Assembly: GCA_011316305.1 (NCBI GenBank)
Contig: SAUG01000008.1
Location: 141,562-205,561, forward strand
Reading direction: 5' to 3'
Origin: Rusavskia elegans
Taxonomy: Eukaryota; Ascomycota; Lecanoromycetes; Teloschistales; Teloschistaceae
Length of the DNA stretch: 64,000 nt
The notes under the pieces were generated by a model that worked only from the letters and a program-made list of their open reading frames with translations, made no database searches and was not told the origin of the DNA. Every line of letters begins with the position of its first letter. Within the stretch, counting starts at the first letter, position 1. Both the position numbers and the translations under genes were made by a program. Below, in pieces: positions 45,758-58,900 of the stretch.

Positions 45758-46778
45758 TGCCTACCATTACGGAGTGGCCACCTCGCAGGCGACCGGGCGT
45801 TGAGTCCTGGATGAGAAGTAAGGATGCTGATTCTGCGTAACGTGCGGACTGACTCGGCCTTCGTTAGCACGAGTGCAGGGGCCGAGCAAGAAGCACTGTG
45901 GCTGACGGAAGATTGACTGGTGTGCTTGTGGGCTGCTGCTTATCTCTGCTGATGGGGGAAGGCCCACGATAGAAATAGAATGTTCAAATCTGCTAGTGAA
46001 GGATACTTGACACACGGACTGGCTTAATCAAATGCGTATGATAGTAATGTCAGAGCGACAAAGAGATGACAAGCAGACAACAAAGGAGCAAGAAATTAAG
46101 GTAAAAGCAAACTGGGGTGCAAGGGCATTCTACGGCAAGCGCAAAGCACAGAATGCAAAGAGAGCACGGAAGGAGCGGCCGGTTTGCTTGATGGGTTGTT
46201 CATTCAGGCAGAGTGCGTGTACATACCCCGCGCTTTTGGTGAACAGGGCGACCACTCGAACAAGTCGCTGACTCAAGTAGATCTCCATACTCCACGAGCA
46301 ATACATACTTGGAAAGGGAAAGATGGACATGACGATGGATGGAGCACGTATCACTACAGAGCCTTCGCACTTGTCCTCATCTTGCAGAAAGTATGGAAAG
46401 CTGTATGTAGCACGTCAGGTCAGGTCTTTAACCTTTGTATACCTCACCTGCCATCCAAAACGGGTACCCAACCAGTGCATGAGAGAAATATTCCGGTTCA
46501 GTCAAGGTAGCTGGCGTTCTGCCTGATAGCACTCGTACCGTCCGTATTCCAAACGTATGATCCGGCTAGACAAGGTTTCCCAATCTGGTCCATGCCGTCG
46601 AGCTGTAAACTGTCCGGTTTCATCTTATCTTGGATCATGTCGAAAAGAGAAAGAGATGCGAGGTCAAAAGTCACGTGATGCTGTCAGCCCTGCCGAGCAA
46701 TTCAACCAACGTATCAAACATCCAAGCTTCCTTAAAGCGTCCGTATTTGGCGTTGAGTATGGGAATGATGTTTCAAGA
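45758..46778. other. Divergent promoter region, Argonaute / Vps11
   Basis: About 1 kb; no gene, repeat or RNA recognised. Confidence 0.45.
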
Positions 46779-49700
46779 ATGGCTTTGACATCCGTAAGAT
46801 CGATCGTTCAGCTGTACCCGACACATGCTAACTGACTACCTTACGCTTCGAAGTGGAAAGCGTTCAACTTCTTCGATGTTTCGGAAATAAAGCCTGCAGG
46901 CACCGAAAGCGCCTCTCTGTTCAATGTCAGCGAAGCCAGCTTTAATTAAATATTTTCCAACGGCTAACGATGCAAGAGTCCCGAATTCAGCTCTATCTGT
47001 TCTGGGTCCGACAATATTTTCCTTGGTAGTAGCCATGGCCAGATCCGTATTCTTTCCAGCGCCTTCAACGTCGTCAGAACCTTCCATGCCCACGATTCGG
47101 GCTCCATCACCCACATCAAGCAGATCGATGGCACTTCGCTTCTGATCACAGTCTCCGAAGATTTATCCAACGAGCCAGTCTTGAAAGTATGGGCCTTGGA
47201 CAAGCCCGATAAAAAGACCGGAGGCCCCAAGTGTCTATCATCACTCAATGTTTCCAATGGTCGAAAACAGTTCCCGGTAAGACAAACAGTATGTGCAATC
47301 ACTGACATTCTGCTAACGCGTTCAGATATCGGCATTGGCCACACTTGACAATGTCTCTCAGCTGGCTGTGGGATTCGCAAATGGATCCGTCACCGTTATC
47401 CGAGGCGATCTGATCAACGATCGGGGCGCCAAGCAGAGGACCGTTTTCGAGTCCGACGAACCCATCACCGGCGTCGAATTCCGAGAGGGTCCTACCACCA
47501 CCCTCTATCTTGCCACCACCGGCCGCATACTAACCCTGACCATCTCAGGTCGAGGCCAAGGACAGCCCGCGAAGAACCTCGAGGACAATGGCTGTGGGCT
47601 GGGATGCATGACTGTTGATAGTGAAAGCGGAGATATTGTCGTCGCACGAGACGATGCTATCTACTACTACGGGGTCAACGGCCGAGGCCCAAGCTATGCA
47701 TACGAAGGACCGAAACAGCTCGTGAGCACCTTCGGTGACCTCGTAGCCCTGGTGACTCAGCCACGCACCGATGCTGCCTCTAAAACCAGCATTCTCCGCA
47801 AGTTTGTCGGAGGCGGCGCCGATGATCGCTATAGGTCTTCCACCTTCGCTCTGCTCGATACAGATCTCAAGTACGTCGCGCACACGGAGATGCTGATATC
47901 TCAAGTCCGGACTGTATTTGCTGAATGGGGTGACTTCTTCTTGCTTACGCTTGATGGGAAAGTACGTCTCAGCTTCGCGTCCATGGATTATGCCGTTGCT
48001 GATTCGGCAGCTTTTCCGCTATCACGAGAAATCGCTGAACCAAAAGCTAGAGATCCTGTATCAGCGAGATCTTTATGTCTTGGCCATTAACCTGGCCCAG
48101 AAGGTCGGCGTGGATACTGCTCAGCGGAACGTGATCTTACGAAGATACGGAGATTACTTACATAAGAAGGGGGACTACGACACTGCGATGCAGCAATACT
48201 TGAAAGCAATCGACAATACAGAACCGTCGCAAGTCATACGAAAGGTGTGTCTTGGTGCCATTGCTTCTTAGAATGCGAGCTGACAGCTCTGCGAGTTTCT
48301 CGATTCGCAAAGGATTAATAATCTCATTGAATACCTTGAGGAGCTTCATGAACACGACAAAGCTACTGTAGATCACACGACGCTCCTCCTCAACTGTTAT
48401 GCCAAATTGAAAGATACGGACAAGTTGGAGACTTTCATCAAGTCTGGCACTAACTTTGACCTCGAGACAGCAATTACCATGTGTCGCCAGGGCGGCTACC
48501 ATGATCAGGCAGTATTTCTATCAAAGAAGCACGGTGAACATGACCGGGTCGTCGATATCCTGATCGAGGATTCCAAGAAATATGATGAGGCTTTAGATTA
48601 TATCCACAGGCATGAGCCGGACGTGGCGTATCCAAATCTAATGCGCTACGCGCGTGTACTCCTCGAGTATTGTCCAGAAGAAACAACGCAGCTGTTCATC
48701 GAATACTACACAGGTCAGTATCGTCTAAAGAAGGATGCACCCGTTGCTCCCATCCAGGCTACTTCCGGCGGTGCGGCCAGCGCCGTCCAAAACCTGGCTT
48801 CCTTCATTCCATTGCCTTATCGACAGGCAACGGTAACATCATCTCCGGCCACACAAGACAATCGGTCACTCTCGTTATCAGCCGAGGAGGCGGCAGCAGC
48901 TGCAAAAGCAGACCCACCACGAGAGTACAAGGTACCTAAACCACGGACGGCCTTTTCATCGTTTGTTGATCACCCTGATCAATTCATCGTCTTCTTGGAA
49001 GCGTGTCTCGACGAAACCGACATGGATGAGTCAGATAAAGTTGATCTTCACACAACTTTGTTCGAGATCTATCTCGACATAGCAGGAAGTAAGACCGGGC
49101 AAGAGAAACAGAAGTGGGAAGCTAAGGCTAAAACACTTATTGATGGTCACGACGTGAGTGTCTGCGGTCATACTCCCTCGTTGTATTACTAATTGTTTCG
49201 AAGATATCTATGGATGCGTCGAACGTGCTCTTATTATCCCATCTGTCGGATTTTCGGGATGGAACAGTACTCGTCCGAGAACAGCAGGGCTTACGTTTTG
49301 ATATCTTTCGCTCGTATGCTTCCGCGGGAGATACTGCAGGTGTGATCAAGGCTCTTCGCAAATACGGTCCAGAGGAGCCTCAGTTGTACCCGGCGGCGCT
49401 CGCCTACTTCACATCCAGTCCAAAGGTGCTTCAGGAAGCCGGGAGTGAGCTCGACACAGTCTTGAAGAGGATTGACGAAGACGGCTTGATGGCGCCTTTA
49501 CAAGTAATCCAGACATTAAGCACCAACGCTGTTGCTACTATGGGCATGGTCAAAAAGTACCTCGGTGAGACGATCGAGCGGGAACGGAAAGAAATCTCCA
49601 ACAACCGTCGATTAATCGAAAGCTATCGGAGTGAAACGGATGCAAAGCGGAAGGAAATGGACGAGCTGGGCACCAAATCTGCAGTCTTCCAGACCCGAAG

Positions 49701-49980
49701 GTGCTCAGCCTGCGGCGGTAGCCTGGACCTGCCGACGGTACATTTCCTTTGCAAGCATTCTTTCCATCAGCGATGTCTCAACCAGGTCGGCGATGAAGAT
49801 GTCGAGTGCCCTAAATGTGCACCAATCAATAACAACATCCGAGCGTTTCGGAAAGCGCAGGAAGACTCTGCTGATCGTCATGACATGTTCCAGGATACGT
49901 TACAGCGGAGTCGGGACAAATTTGGTACAATCAGTGAATTTTTTGGCAGGGGCGTCATGGCCGCGCCAGCGTTAGAGTAA
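46779..49980 (+). CDS. VPS11: Vacuolar protein sorting protein Vps11 (Pep5)
   Basis: A core subunit of the HOPS and CORVET tethering complexes at endosomes and vacuoles. Seven exons, 46779-46793, 46854-46925, 46977-47276, 47326-47961, 48011-48244, 48296-49153 and 49204-49980, give 963 residues. The first exon encodes only MALTS; joined to exon 2 it reads MALTSWKAFNFFDVSEI, the family start. An N-terminal beta-propeller is followed by a long alpha-solenoid (KLEILYQRDLYVLAINLAQK, LIEYLEELHEHDKATVDHTT) with clathrin-type repeats, and a C-terminal RING-H2 (CSACGGSLDLP..CKHSFHQRCL..CPKC). All six introns are 49-60 nt. Confidence 0.95.
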
Positions 49981-50558
49981 AGCACCGATACTCGATCGTA
50001 AAGTGGTCCGTTGTATTCGGCTCGTAGAACTCGGCCAATAAATGTCCTTGATTGTATTCTTGGTATATGCGGGTTCCTGACTGATTCAACCAGAACATCC
50101 AAAGTATGGGAACCCTTGAGATCCAACAACCGCTCTATTGTGTCCATGAAGTGAGATGGGAGACTTTCCAAGCGACTACGATATGTTCGACCGAGTTTTG
50201 TGAAAATTGTAAGATTGGTTGCCTCGTCGAGCACGACGATGACTAAGCCGTATTCGTTCCTTGTTCGGGGGCTGACGTCTTTCAGGCTGTCATGAAAGGG
50301 CATCATGCGTGCCCAACCAAGCTTATATCCACGGCCATACCCCCAGTGACCATGCACCTGCGATATGCCTTCCAGAGAGTCCAGTCGCAGTGCGAATGGT
50401 ATCGACAAGCTGGACTTCGATGACAACCGGCATCCTCCATCAACCACCGACGGATCAGATCCAGGCGGATTGCTCAGGGATGACGAAAGCCTCCTCAGCA
50501 ATGTCGTTGACGGCGTTATCGAGCGTGACCGCCGAAGGCTGCGACGCCATGCTGTCAA
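49878..50558 (-). CDS. Antisense hypothetical frame, doubtful
   Basis: A 226-residue open frame on the minus strand overlaps the last 103 bp of Vps11 and 194 bp of the first Mch1 exon. It crosses the 384 bp intergenic gap without a stop. The stretch inside the gap (GLVIVVLDEATNLTIFTKLG, ..SHFMDTIERLLDLK) looks protein-like, but I recognise no family, and overlap with two well-supported genes argues against it. Confidence 0.2.
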   Translation of the reverse strand: MTAWRRSLRRSRSITPSTTLLRRLSSSLSNPPGSDPSVVDGGCRLSSKSSLSIPFALRLDSLEGISQVHGHWGYGRGYKLGWARMMPFHDSLKDVSPRTRNEYGLVIVVLDEATNLTIFTKLGRTYRSRLESLPSHFMDTIERLLDLKGSHTLDVLVESVRNPHIPRIQSRTFIGRVLRAEYNGPLYDRVSVLYSNAGAAMTPLPKNSLIVPNLSRLRCNVSWNMS

Positions 50559-52174
50559 GTATCTGAGCTTTGTGTCGGCCGTACTGAGCTGGTCAGTTCT
50601 GTCCTTGGTGCTCCCTTGGCTGGCTTGCTCAAGTAGCTGACGCTTGCAGTCTCTGTGCCGGTTCTGTTACAGCATTTTCGATTTATGGCCCGCTTTTCCA
50701 GTCGCGACTGCATTTCACCCAAGGCCAGGTCAATGCCGTCTCCATCGCGGCAGAGCTGGCCACGTACATGCCCGTGCCAATCTTTGGCTATCTCTGTGAT
50801 CGATTCAATCCGAGGCCACTTTCCTTATTGGCCGGCATCTTCTTTGCTCTGGGATATCTCCTGGCAGCTGCAGCCTATCATTCAGGCCCGCTGAAAGAAG
50901 GCGGCTTCCCACCAGCAGTCATGGTGGTATCATTCGTTGGAGTGGGGTCAGGTACCAGCTGCATGTATCTCAGCGCAATCACCACTTGCGCCAAGAACTT
51001 CGGAAGGGGAAAACATAAAGGTCTGGCCTTGGCCCTGCCGATTGCTGCCTTTGGTCTAAGCGGAATGTGGCAGAGCCAGGTAGGGAGTCGATTGCTTTAC
51101 GAGCGGGCACCCGAGTTTCATGGCGAAGTGGATGTCTACCGCTACTTCATATTCCTCGCCATCTTGCTGTTTGTTGTCGGCCTTGTCGGATCTTTCGCTC
51201 TCAGGGTGGTCAACGAAGAAGAACTCATCGATGAAGCAGTCTCAGAACTCGAACGGAGTGGTCTACTTGAGGACAGTGCGTTCTTTCAGCGGTCTGTACT
51301 TCACGATAGCGGCAATGGCTATGGTACTCTCGAGAGCTCGGACACTATCTCCAACTCCGCAGAATCCGACGATGATGATATCCATGCGACCAACCGTAAA
51401 CCTCAGAGACGCAGCGAGGACGCTCGCCGCAAGAAGTGGCTCCTGAACACCGAAACCCAGATCTTCCTTCTCGATCCCAGCATGTGGTTTTTGGCCGCAG
51501 GGTTCTTCCTTGTCACTGGTCCTGGCGAAACTTTCATCAACAACCTTGGCACCATCATGTATACGTTTTACCCCCCAAATTCTTCTGGTCCTTCGAACTT
51601 CAATTCTCCCGCCACTCATGTTTCGGTTCTTGCGCTTACCTCTACTCTTGCGCGTCTGATCACAGGCACCTTGTCTGACCTTCTTGCCCCTACTGCTCGG
51701 TCCTCGGTCTCCGACGAGCAACCTGCCCAACGCTTCTCCTGCTCGCGTCTTGTCTTCCTCTTGTCGAGCACTGTCCTCTTCTCCTTCGGTCAGCTGTTTC
51801 TCGCTTCTGGCCTTATACAGTCCCATCCATCCTTATTCGCTCTGGTATCAGCACTTGTGGGCCTCGGTTACGGTGCCATCTTCTCGCTCACTCCAATTAT
51901 AGTCAGCGTGGTATGGGGCGTGCAGAATTACGGCACCAATTGGGGAATCGTCGCGGTCGTTCCAGCCGCAGGTGCCGCAGTCTGGGGCGCCATCTATGCT
52001 GCGGTGTATGATGGCGCTGCAGGTGACACAAATGACAGCGGAGCGGATAGGCTGTGTTACGGTGTTAGGTGCTACGCTCCGACTTTCTGGGGTATGGCGG
52101 TCTGCTCGTGGATCGCCGTAGGATTATGGGTCTTGGCATGGAGAAGATGGAGAAGAAGGGGTATCGCAGTGTGA
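50365..52174 (+). CDS. MCH1: Major facilitator transporter Mch1
   Basis: A transporter of the Mch1 branch of the major facilitator superfamily, vacuolar by family; substrate unknown. Exons 50365-50591 and 50650-52174 give 583 residues. Splicing yields AVLSCLCAGSVTAFSIYGPL, in the first membrane helix, followed by LHFTQGQVNAVSIAAELATY and PVPIFGYLCDRFNPRPLSLL, characteristic of Mch1. About 12 helices are visible, with an acidic central cytosolic loop (around residues 275-340) as usual. The N-terminus is hydrophilic. Confidence 0.9.
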
Positions 52175-52571
52175 ATAGGTTGAAGATATTTGTACATAGT
52201 CTATCCTTGGCACGTTCCTGGTCTGGGTGATGGCCGCTTCGTTAGAACATTGGATCATATGGGCGTTGGATAAAGAGCATCTGAATGACGGTACAAAAAC
52301 TGTTCTCTATTCACGGTAAAAACATATATGCTGACCAATCGAGATTCCATCTGCTTGGGGCCTTGCAAGTAATGGTTGTGAGAGCAGGTAAGTGAATGAT
52401 GACTAAGCAAAGTATCGCTCATTGAGACCTCATCGTCGCTAGGCAACGGCACCACCACCGGTTGCTGAGTCACAATGAGATGTCCCGATAGTTGCTCAAG
52501 GTCTTCGGACAGCATCTTGACAATAGCACCGGCCCGATGGCCAGGCTAACGCTCATGTCAAACAGCGCTCT
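52175..52571. other. Intergenic
   Basis: Mch1 3' flank and promoter of the next gene. No feature recognised. Confidence 0.45.
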
Positions 52572-54866
52572 TTGAGCAAGGTCGCAACGAAAATGCCCGC
52601 CACTTTTATCAAGCGAACTGTCTCTCCTTTACGCTTTGAGTCACTGCAGCCAGATCCAGACGATATACTTTGTCCCGGGTCAGATGCGGACGAGACACTC
52701 GAAGGACACGAGGCCAAGAGGCGGAGGGTGGAGCAGGCCGGGGAAGAACATCTCAGAGGAAAACCTTTATACATCGCTTCTGCCAGACTGAAAGGACCAT
52801 TTTCTTGTGGTTGGAGCAACCTGGGCTTCACTAGAAAAAGGAGAGAGGAAGCCAGTGAAGGAATAAGCCGAGCGAGCCGGCAGCGACTTATGACAAGAAA
52901 TGTGGAGCAGGGGGTAATTCCGGGATGCCAGGATATTCCAATAGAGATCAGCAGCCATGAGACAGAGCTTTCTATACCTACCCCCCCTGTTCGCTCTCGC
53001 CGTGGGACATCTGCCGAGCATATCATCAAACAAGCAGGCCCTAAGCATCTACAACGACCACGCACGGACAAGGGTGAAAGTACTACCCGACACGGTTCTA
53101 TCCTTGCTACCAGCAAGAGACTTGATAAGACTAGAAAACCCGAGGATGCAAGAATCCCTATCCCACAAGGACGCGACTGGCTCAAGTCTGCAACCCGCAA
53201 TAAAGAAATACTTAAGAAACCATCCAAGTCGCCAACTCCAAGTCCGGCGCCAAGATTGCAAGGACAGACCGAAGTGGCAGGTGCGCGGCGTCGGACGAAA
53301 AGCAGATCTGTTGCTCCTTCGAATGGTCTGGGTTCGAAAGAGTCCAGCACATTTCAAGAGGCCCAATTCGCAGATGAAAGAGATCTACGTACTTCCGCCA
53401 CCTTCGAACAGCTCCGGGTAACTCCAGACCTTGGGCGCTCCTCACCCAAACCGCATGCGACGGTCAAAGAGGCCAAGCTCAGCAGTGTCTCCCCGGATAC
53501 CCAGAGAGCTCACAAGACAGTCAAGAAGCTGTCTCAAGCGGCTGCTGAGCGGGCACAGGATGATTGGGGCCTTTCGGAAGCGAAGAAGCTCTCCGAAGCT
53601 GCGATACTCCGAGCTCGAGAAAGCTCAATGATGATGAACGAGCCTGCGGCTCGGTCTGATGAACCTGACATAGCCTCGGAAGTTCTTCATAGGCCTGAAA
53701 TCAAACCCGAGCGAGCTGCACACGCACTACCATCGTCTACTAACCTTCCCGAATTCGAGTATCGCTGCGTTTTGAGGGAGACTTCTCGCTCGCCGGAGCG
53801 GAAGTCATTCCAAGAAGACCTGGAAGCGGCGAAGAAGAAGGCAAGAGCCGAGAAGAGATGGCGGCTTAGCTTCACAGCTTCTGGAAGTGTTAAAGGTCGA
53901 AATGCTAAAGTACCGTCTGATCCACCTCGGCTTTCGCAGCTCAGCCAACGGACTTCGGGGCCCAGAATCTTCCAGTCCGCTGAACACTCTTCTGAAGAAA
54001 GCAAGAAGCAGATTGACAAGTCTGTACCACGGGCAGATGAGGAAACAACAATTCGGCCAATCGAAATGCTACCAGAAGCTCAGGTCGTGCAAGAACCAGC
54101 GCTCAAGATACCTTCAGGTCCATCGACAGGAATGCTTGAGACAGACAAGCTGTCAATAAAGTTTCCGAGCACCGAGGAAGGGGACTCGTACCTTGGTCTT
54201 TCCACTCAGGCCGCCATGTTGAAAGCTCAGAATACTTTCCAAAACCATCTCGTGTCTCCTATCAGTAACCGTATGGATCCCCCACTGCCACGTATCGAAG
54301 ACAACCGTGCCGACGACGCCGTTGATGACGAAGAATGGCAAATTGTAGATCATCCTGCATCGAAGACGGAATTTTTGACGCCCGGAAAGGATAACGAGCC
54401 AATGAATACTCAAGCTATGATAGATGCTATAAGTCCATTTGCCGACACAACGATCAAAAAGAGACCCGCGCTTGATCGAAGGCTATCATCGACGCCGAAT
54501 GGCTCAGAAGCTTCTGCCTCCCTTTCGCCGGCTGCTCCCAATTTCGAAAATACCTCGCTTTCGATGTCCACGAGCCCTTCCCCGACTCCTGCGCCCGCAA
54601 ACAATCATCCAGCCATTCCTCTTTTGGCTCTGTCGAAACCGGCTTCCTCTGTTACATCATTCTCCATAGCGCCCAATGGAACCATGACAGAAGTGTTTCA
54701 GCAAGATGGACAGCGGGCGCAGGATTATCTGATGAGCCACTTGGATTTGGACGCTGCTATTGAAGAAGCTGGGAGCTTTCTGGGCGAATGGAACCTGGAG
54801 AAGGAAGCTAGGAACCAAGAACGGTCAAGTAAGGCCAGCACGGCCCAAGCGTCCCGAAGTCATTGA
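52572..54866 (+). CDS. Conserved fungal disordered protein, function unknown
   Basis: A single frame of 764 residues, mostly low-complexity and charged. It has short motifs I associate with an uncharacterised fungal family: LKGPFSCGWSNLGFTRKRR near the N-terminus (residues 74-92), and STQAAMLKAQNTFQ, NTQAMIDAISPFADTTIKKR and YLMSHLDLDAAIEEAGSFLG toward the C-terminus. There is a basic cluster KRRR near residue 50 and a Lys/Ala-rich helical stretch (DLEAAKKKARAEKRWRLSF). Nuclear localisation is an inference. No catalytic domain is seen. Confidence 0.75.
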   Translation: MSKVATKMPATFIKRTVSPLRFESLQPDPDDILCPGSDADETLEGHEAKRRRVEQAGEEHLRGKPLYIASARLKGPFSCGWSNLGFTRKRREEASEGISRASRQRLMTRNVEQGVIPGCQDIPIEISSHETELSIPTPPVRSRRGTSAEHIIKQAGPKHLQRPRTDKGESTTRHGSILATSKRLDKTRKPEDARIPIPQGRDWLKSATRNKEILKKPSKSPTPSPAPRLQGQTEVAGARRRTKSRSVAPSNGLGSKESSTFQEAQFADERDLRTSATFEQLRVTPDLGRSSPKPHATVKEAKLSSVSPDTQRAHKTVKKLSQAAAERAQDDWGLSEAKKLSEAAILRARESSMMMNEPAARSDEPDIASEVLHRPEIKPERAAHALPSSTNLPEFEYRCVLRETSRSPERKSFQEDLEAAKKKARAEKRWRLSFTASGSVKGRNAKVPSDPPRLSQLSQRTSGPRIFQSAEHSSEESKKQIDKSVPRADEETTIRPIEMLPEAQVVQEPALKIPSGPSTGMLETDKLSIKFPSTEEGDSYLGLSTQAAMLKAQNTFQNHLVSPISNRMDPPLPRIEDNRADDAVDDEEWQIVDHPASKTEFLTPGKDNEPMNTQAMIDAISPFADTTIKKRPALDRRLSSTPNGSEASASLSPAAPNFENTSLSMSTSPSPTPAPANNHPAIPLLALSKPASSVTSFSIAPNGTMTEVFQQDGQRAQDYLMSHLDLDAAIEEAGSFLGEWNLEKEARNQERSSKASTAQASRSH

Positions 54867-55951
54867 ACAACAGATAGCATAAAAAGATCTCCATCTTGAG
54901 GACGAGAACGGATGATATGAGGCCAGATGAGTATGAGAGCACGAAGGGATGATGTATATACGTTGAAAATGGCCTGGGTCTCGGTTGGTCGCAGGGTTTC
55001 TGCAAGAGTTTTTCTGCTCCTTTCAGTCTACGATACCCCTGGCAGCAATTCATATTTGTTTTCCAGTTGAGAGGCCCTGGTCAGTAGCAGATTTGTCATG
55101 AATTCAAAATCTACAGAAGGCGTGCAGAGATGCGATGGTGTCAGGCAAGAGTGGCCCCGGCATTTCTGCACGGCGCAGAACATATCTTATTTACCAACAT
55201 ACATGGCAACGAACAGCTTTGAACCTCCATCCGTCTTGAATGAGAAGGCATATATCATGTTCTACGATTGCGATTTCTCTCGATACCTGTCTGGTCCCGC
55301 TGGCCAGATTTTCACCTCAAACCAGCATTTGACATGACGTCTCTAGCGCTGATAGAGGCTTGAGATAACCGTACCATAGCGTCTTGCTGCAATGCCGCAA
55401 GACATTACCCACTGATCATACTTGGTTCTTTTGGACCAGTTGTGAGGGGATTGGCTGTACCAACTACAGGGACTTTCCCATCGTAGCTGCTATAAGGTAT
55501 CATCCAGTCCGGACAGCTGCGTAAGGGAGATGAGTACTCTCTGCTGTTGATTGACTGCGGCAGCTTGATGATTGAGCAGAGGGTGTCGAAACGAGATCGC
55601 AGGTAGAACCGCTAAGAGAAGATTTAGCAGAGAACTGCCCAAGCTGCCTTGTTAAAACCCTTTCTCAATTGACACTGCAACGGTGGACCCGATGTTCAAG
55701 GTGATGCACTGAAGCTGGATCATTGCAAGGCGCTAACCGGATGAGGGACAATGTAAATAAGGTAAGGTAATACGTCAGTCGCGCCTCACGCGCAATCTAA
55801 GGTAGCCATGTACCTCAGTTGTATCACGGCGATTGGCAAAGAGGGGATTTGTTGTCTTGCACGATGAGTAGTCTTATCCTATGCTTATACCGACATTCAT
55901 TCTCACGCAGTCCGATATCTAATTGACCGCATCCGAGACACACACGTTACC
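54867..55951. other. Intergenic
   Basis: About 1.1 kb upstream of the LRR scaffold gene. A 79-residue frame at 55098-55337 has no recognisable content. I see no repeat or structured RNA. Confidence 0.45.
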
Positions 55952-58900
55952 ATGGACCAATGGCTTGACTCGCTTTCAGAAGATTGGGTGTCACAGCCTA
56001 GATCGCCCCGTTCCGATCAACTCAGACGAAGCTCTTCTGCCTTGAGCGTCGCAAGCAATACAAGCCATGCCTCGCAGAGTCGCATTCCTCGCTTGAAGCC
56101 CCGGGTGACCTCGAATATCGCTCCCGATGGCCCGTTAGCAGCGAAACGAACGTCTTCAGGATCGGTGGATTCCAATCATCAGCGCATACTCAAGGAAAGA
56201 AGCTCTTCAAACCTCAATGTCTCACGCAATCGTCCTTCAGACAGCTCGGCAGGCACACCTAGCCCAGGCGGCGCGAAACGATTCCGCAGCAAGCAGCATG
56301 CTTCCTCAGCATCGGTACCATCCATTTCGCAAGACACCATACAACATAGGACATCACGAGTGTCTCCGGACAAAGAAAACCAGCTGGGGTCTACACCAGA
56401 TTGGAAGCGGAGGCTTGTGCATGGAAAGGTCGGAAGCGCTGGCCCAGACTTGTTTGGGCCGATTGGCTTAGAGAACATCTTCAAGCCTCCTACCGTGGGC
56501 CGTAACTCTAAACCTGGAGAGAAACAGAAACGCGGAAGGAAATATCACCCAGTCGTCGTTGAAGAGTTCCCGTCGAGTCCTCCTGCATTTCCCTCGGACT
56601 TGGGTTCTGTTGAACGCTCGGGAGGCACCGACCGAAGACGTTCGTCACTCTTGAAGCAGATGGATATCCTGGAAGAAATATCTGAAGGTGACTCACGGTA
56701 CAGCTTGCGGAAGGCCACTGATCGAGACTCTGAAGAAATTGATCGGCTCCAAAAGAATCCCAGCCGCAAAGTCTCGGAATTGATAGCAGCAGAGGGAGAC
56801 GACAATGAGGTCCTGAGTCAGGTGCTACTTCCTGAACGCCCCCTGCCCAAACGGTATACATCTCCAGAGGGTGCAGAACCAGGATCAGTTGAGGCGGCAG
56901 ACGTTTCACCCAAACCCGCCCAGCTCAGAGTCACTGTAGGAGGATCACTCGAGCCCCACGGAAGCCCAATTAGGCCTGCGAAAAGCGCTTCTCCCTTATC
57001 GTTGGATGAACAACCAGTGCCAGCAAGCGACTGGACAAGCCATTCCCTTCCCGACGACCTTTCTACCGGAACAGACCTGTATGCCGCCAACGGAGGGTTC
57101 GTCAACATCCGCCGAGGGGGTTATTCGAACGAAGGGTCTTTCAATAATCGGCTACTCAGTCCCTCATCACTGCCAGATTTTGATGCACCAGAGTTAAGGT
57201 CTCCCTCACCAACACGTAGGCTCTCAACACGGAGCAGAAAAAGCAACGTGCCTAGCGAGTTGAACGACCAACCTCTCTCAGTACCGGTAACGCCGCGGAG
57301 AAAGCAACACGTAAAATCGAACAGCGCCGACGAGATTCATTCCTCTGGTAGCCCGCTGAAGCTTTTCGATAAGTACGATACCTTCACAAATGAAAGATTG
57401 ATTCGTCGAATCAGCAAATACGAAGACTCAGTACAGGAAAGTGAAGAGGAGTCAAGGCATGGAGACTCGAATCGAGCGTTGAGTGTGAGGCCGGACCCTC
57501 AGGATGCCGATCGTGAAGAAGAGAAGGCTAGTACTGAACCTTCAAACCGCCGGATTAGCAGCTTCGGCGAAGGTCAGCTGGACGGTTTTCCATTCCGTGC
57601 GAACCATCCGCTTCAGTCAAAATCCCGAGCTCCCGCGAAGAGTGCTCGTAATGTGTGGAGCGATCAGGGGAAAATCTTTCAATCTCAAGAGGTCACTCTC
57701 GAGTCACACTGCGGAAACGGGTTGAATGTCCAAGTCGATATAAAGCAATTGACTAATGGAAAGCGTCTTCCACACTCGCCAAACAAGGATTCCCAAGCCA
57801 AGCGGCGCCGTACCCTACAGAGTTCAGAAGAAATGAGACTGGACATCCATCAATATGCTCAGCCTACGGAAGACGCAGCGGCTGTTTACCCAAAGGCAGA
57901 CCAAAACAGCGAAGCACAAAACCAGAATATGGATCTGCTGCCTTCAAGAAGCAAATCCGTCGCCGGGAAGAAGAGGAAAGACGCCAGATACGACGATGAA
58001 AGCCCAGCGATAGATCCAAAAGTCCTCGCTTTACGACGTATATTGCGACCTAGAACGCCAGCGCCTAATCAAAGAGGTCATCATAAGTCACCCGTAGATG
58101 GTGACAATCTGGCTCTTCAAGACAAGCCAGACGCTGACCACACCGATGTAACGCCGGTCATGGACTTGGACCATCAAACGCAGGCGCTCGCTGGAGAATT
58201 AGCCACTTTTACCCTTAATATGGCTAAAGATATGTCCGGGGGTGGGCGAAAAGCTTCTGTGACCACCGCTGATTTCTTCAATGAAGCAAAGCAGATCATG
58301 CAGCTTATCCGAAACCAGGCACGACCACAAAGTAGTCACGGTATTCTGGAAGAAGCTGAAGATGATGAGGGCGAAGTTGTGAAGCCACCTGTCGATGAAT
58401 CAACGATAGATGAGTTTTCAAGACCCCCAAGCAGAGAAGGCGGAAGCCTGCGACGACTACGAGAGCCAGCACAGGTGGATGCTCGAGTCGTAAGCCACCT
58501 GCGAAAGTTTGAAGACACGGACGATTTAGGCCTTGCCCTGCCGTCTTCGGTAAAATCAATGCACATCAAAGAGTCGCTCGATCCTTCGTTATCTCCCGAC
58601 AAGAGCCAGCAGGGTGAGATACAGCATAAAGGTTTGAGGGTGCAGAGTGATCCACCCAATGTTCGAATCAGAGCTCAGGCAGAAATGCACGTGCAAGTGG
58701 ATGACATTCGCTCAAACAAAGATAAGACCACAGGCAGCACCGCGACACGATCTTACGGATCTCAATCATCATCCGGCCCGTCTAGTGGTCGCTCTGTGCC
58801 CACAGGATCGTCGCAAGGCTCGCGAGGCTCAGGTGCGAAAGCGGTGATCGCTCCACAAGTTGTATCACACCTACTCTCTGATACTGTTGGCGGCATGACC

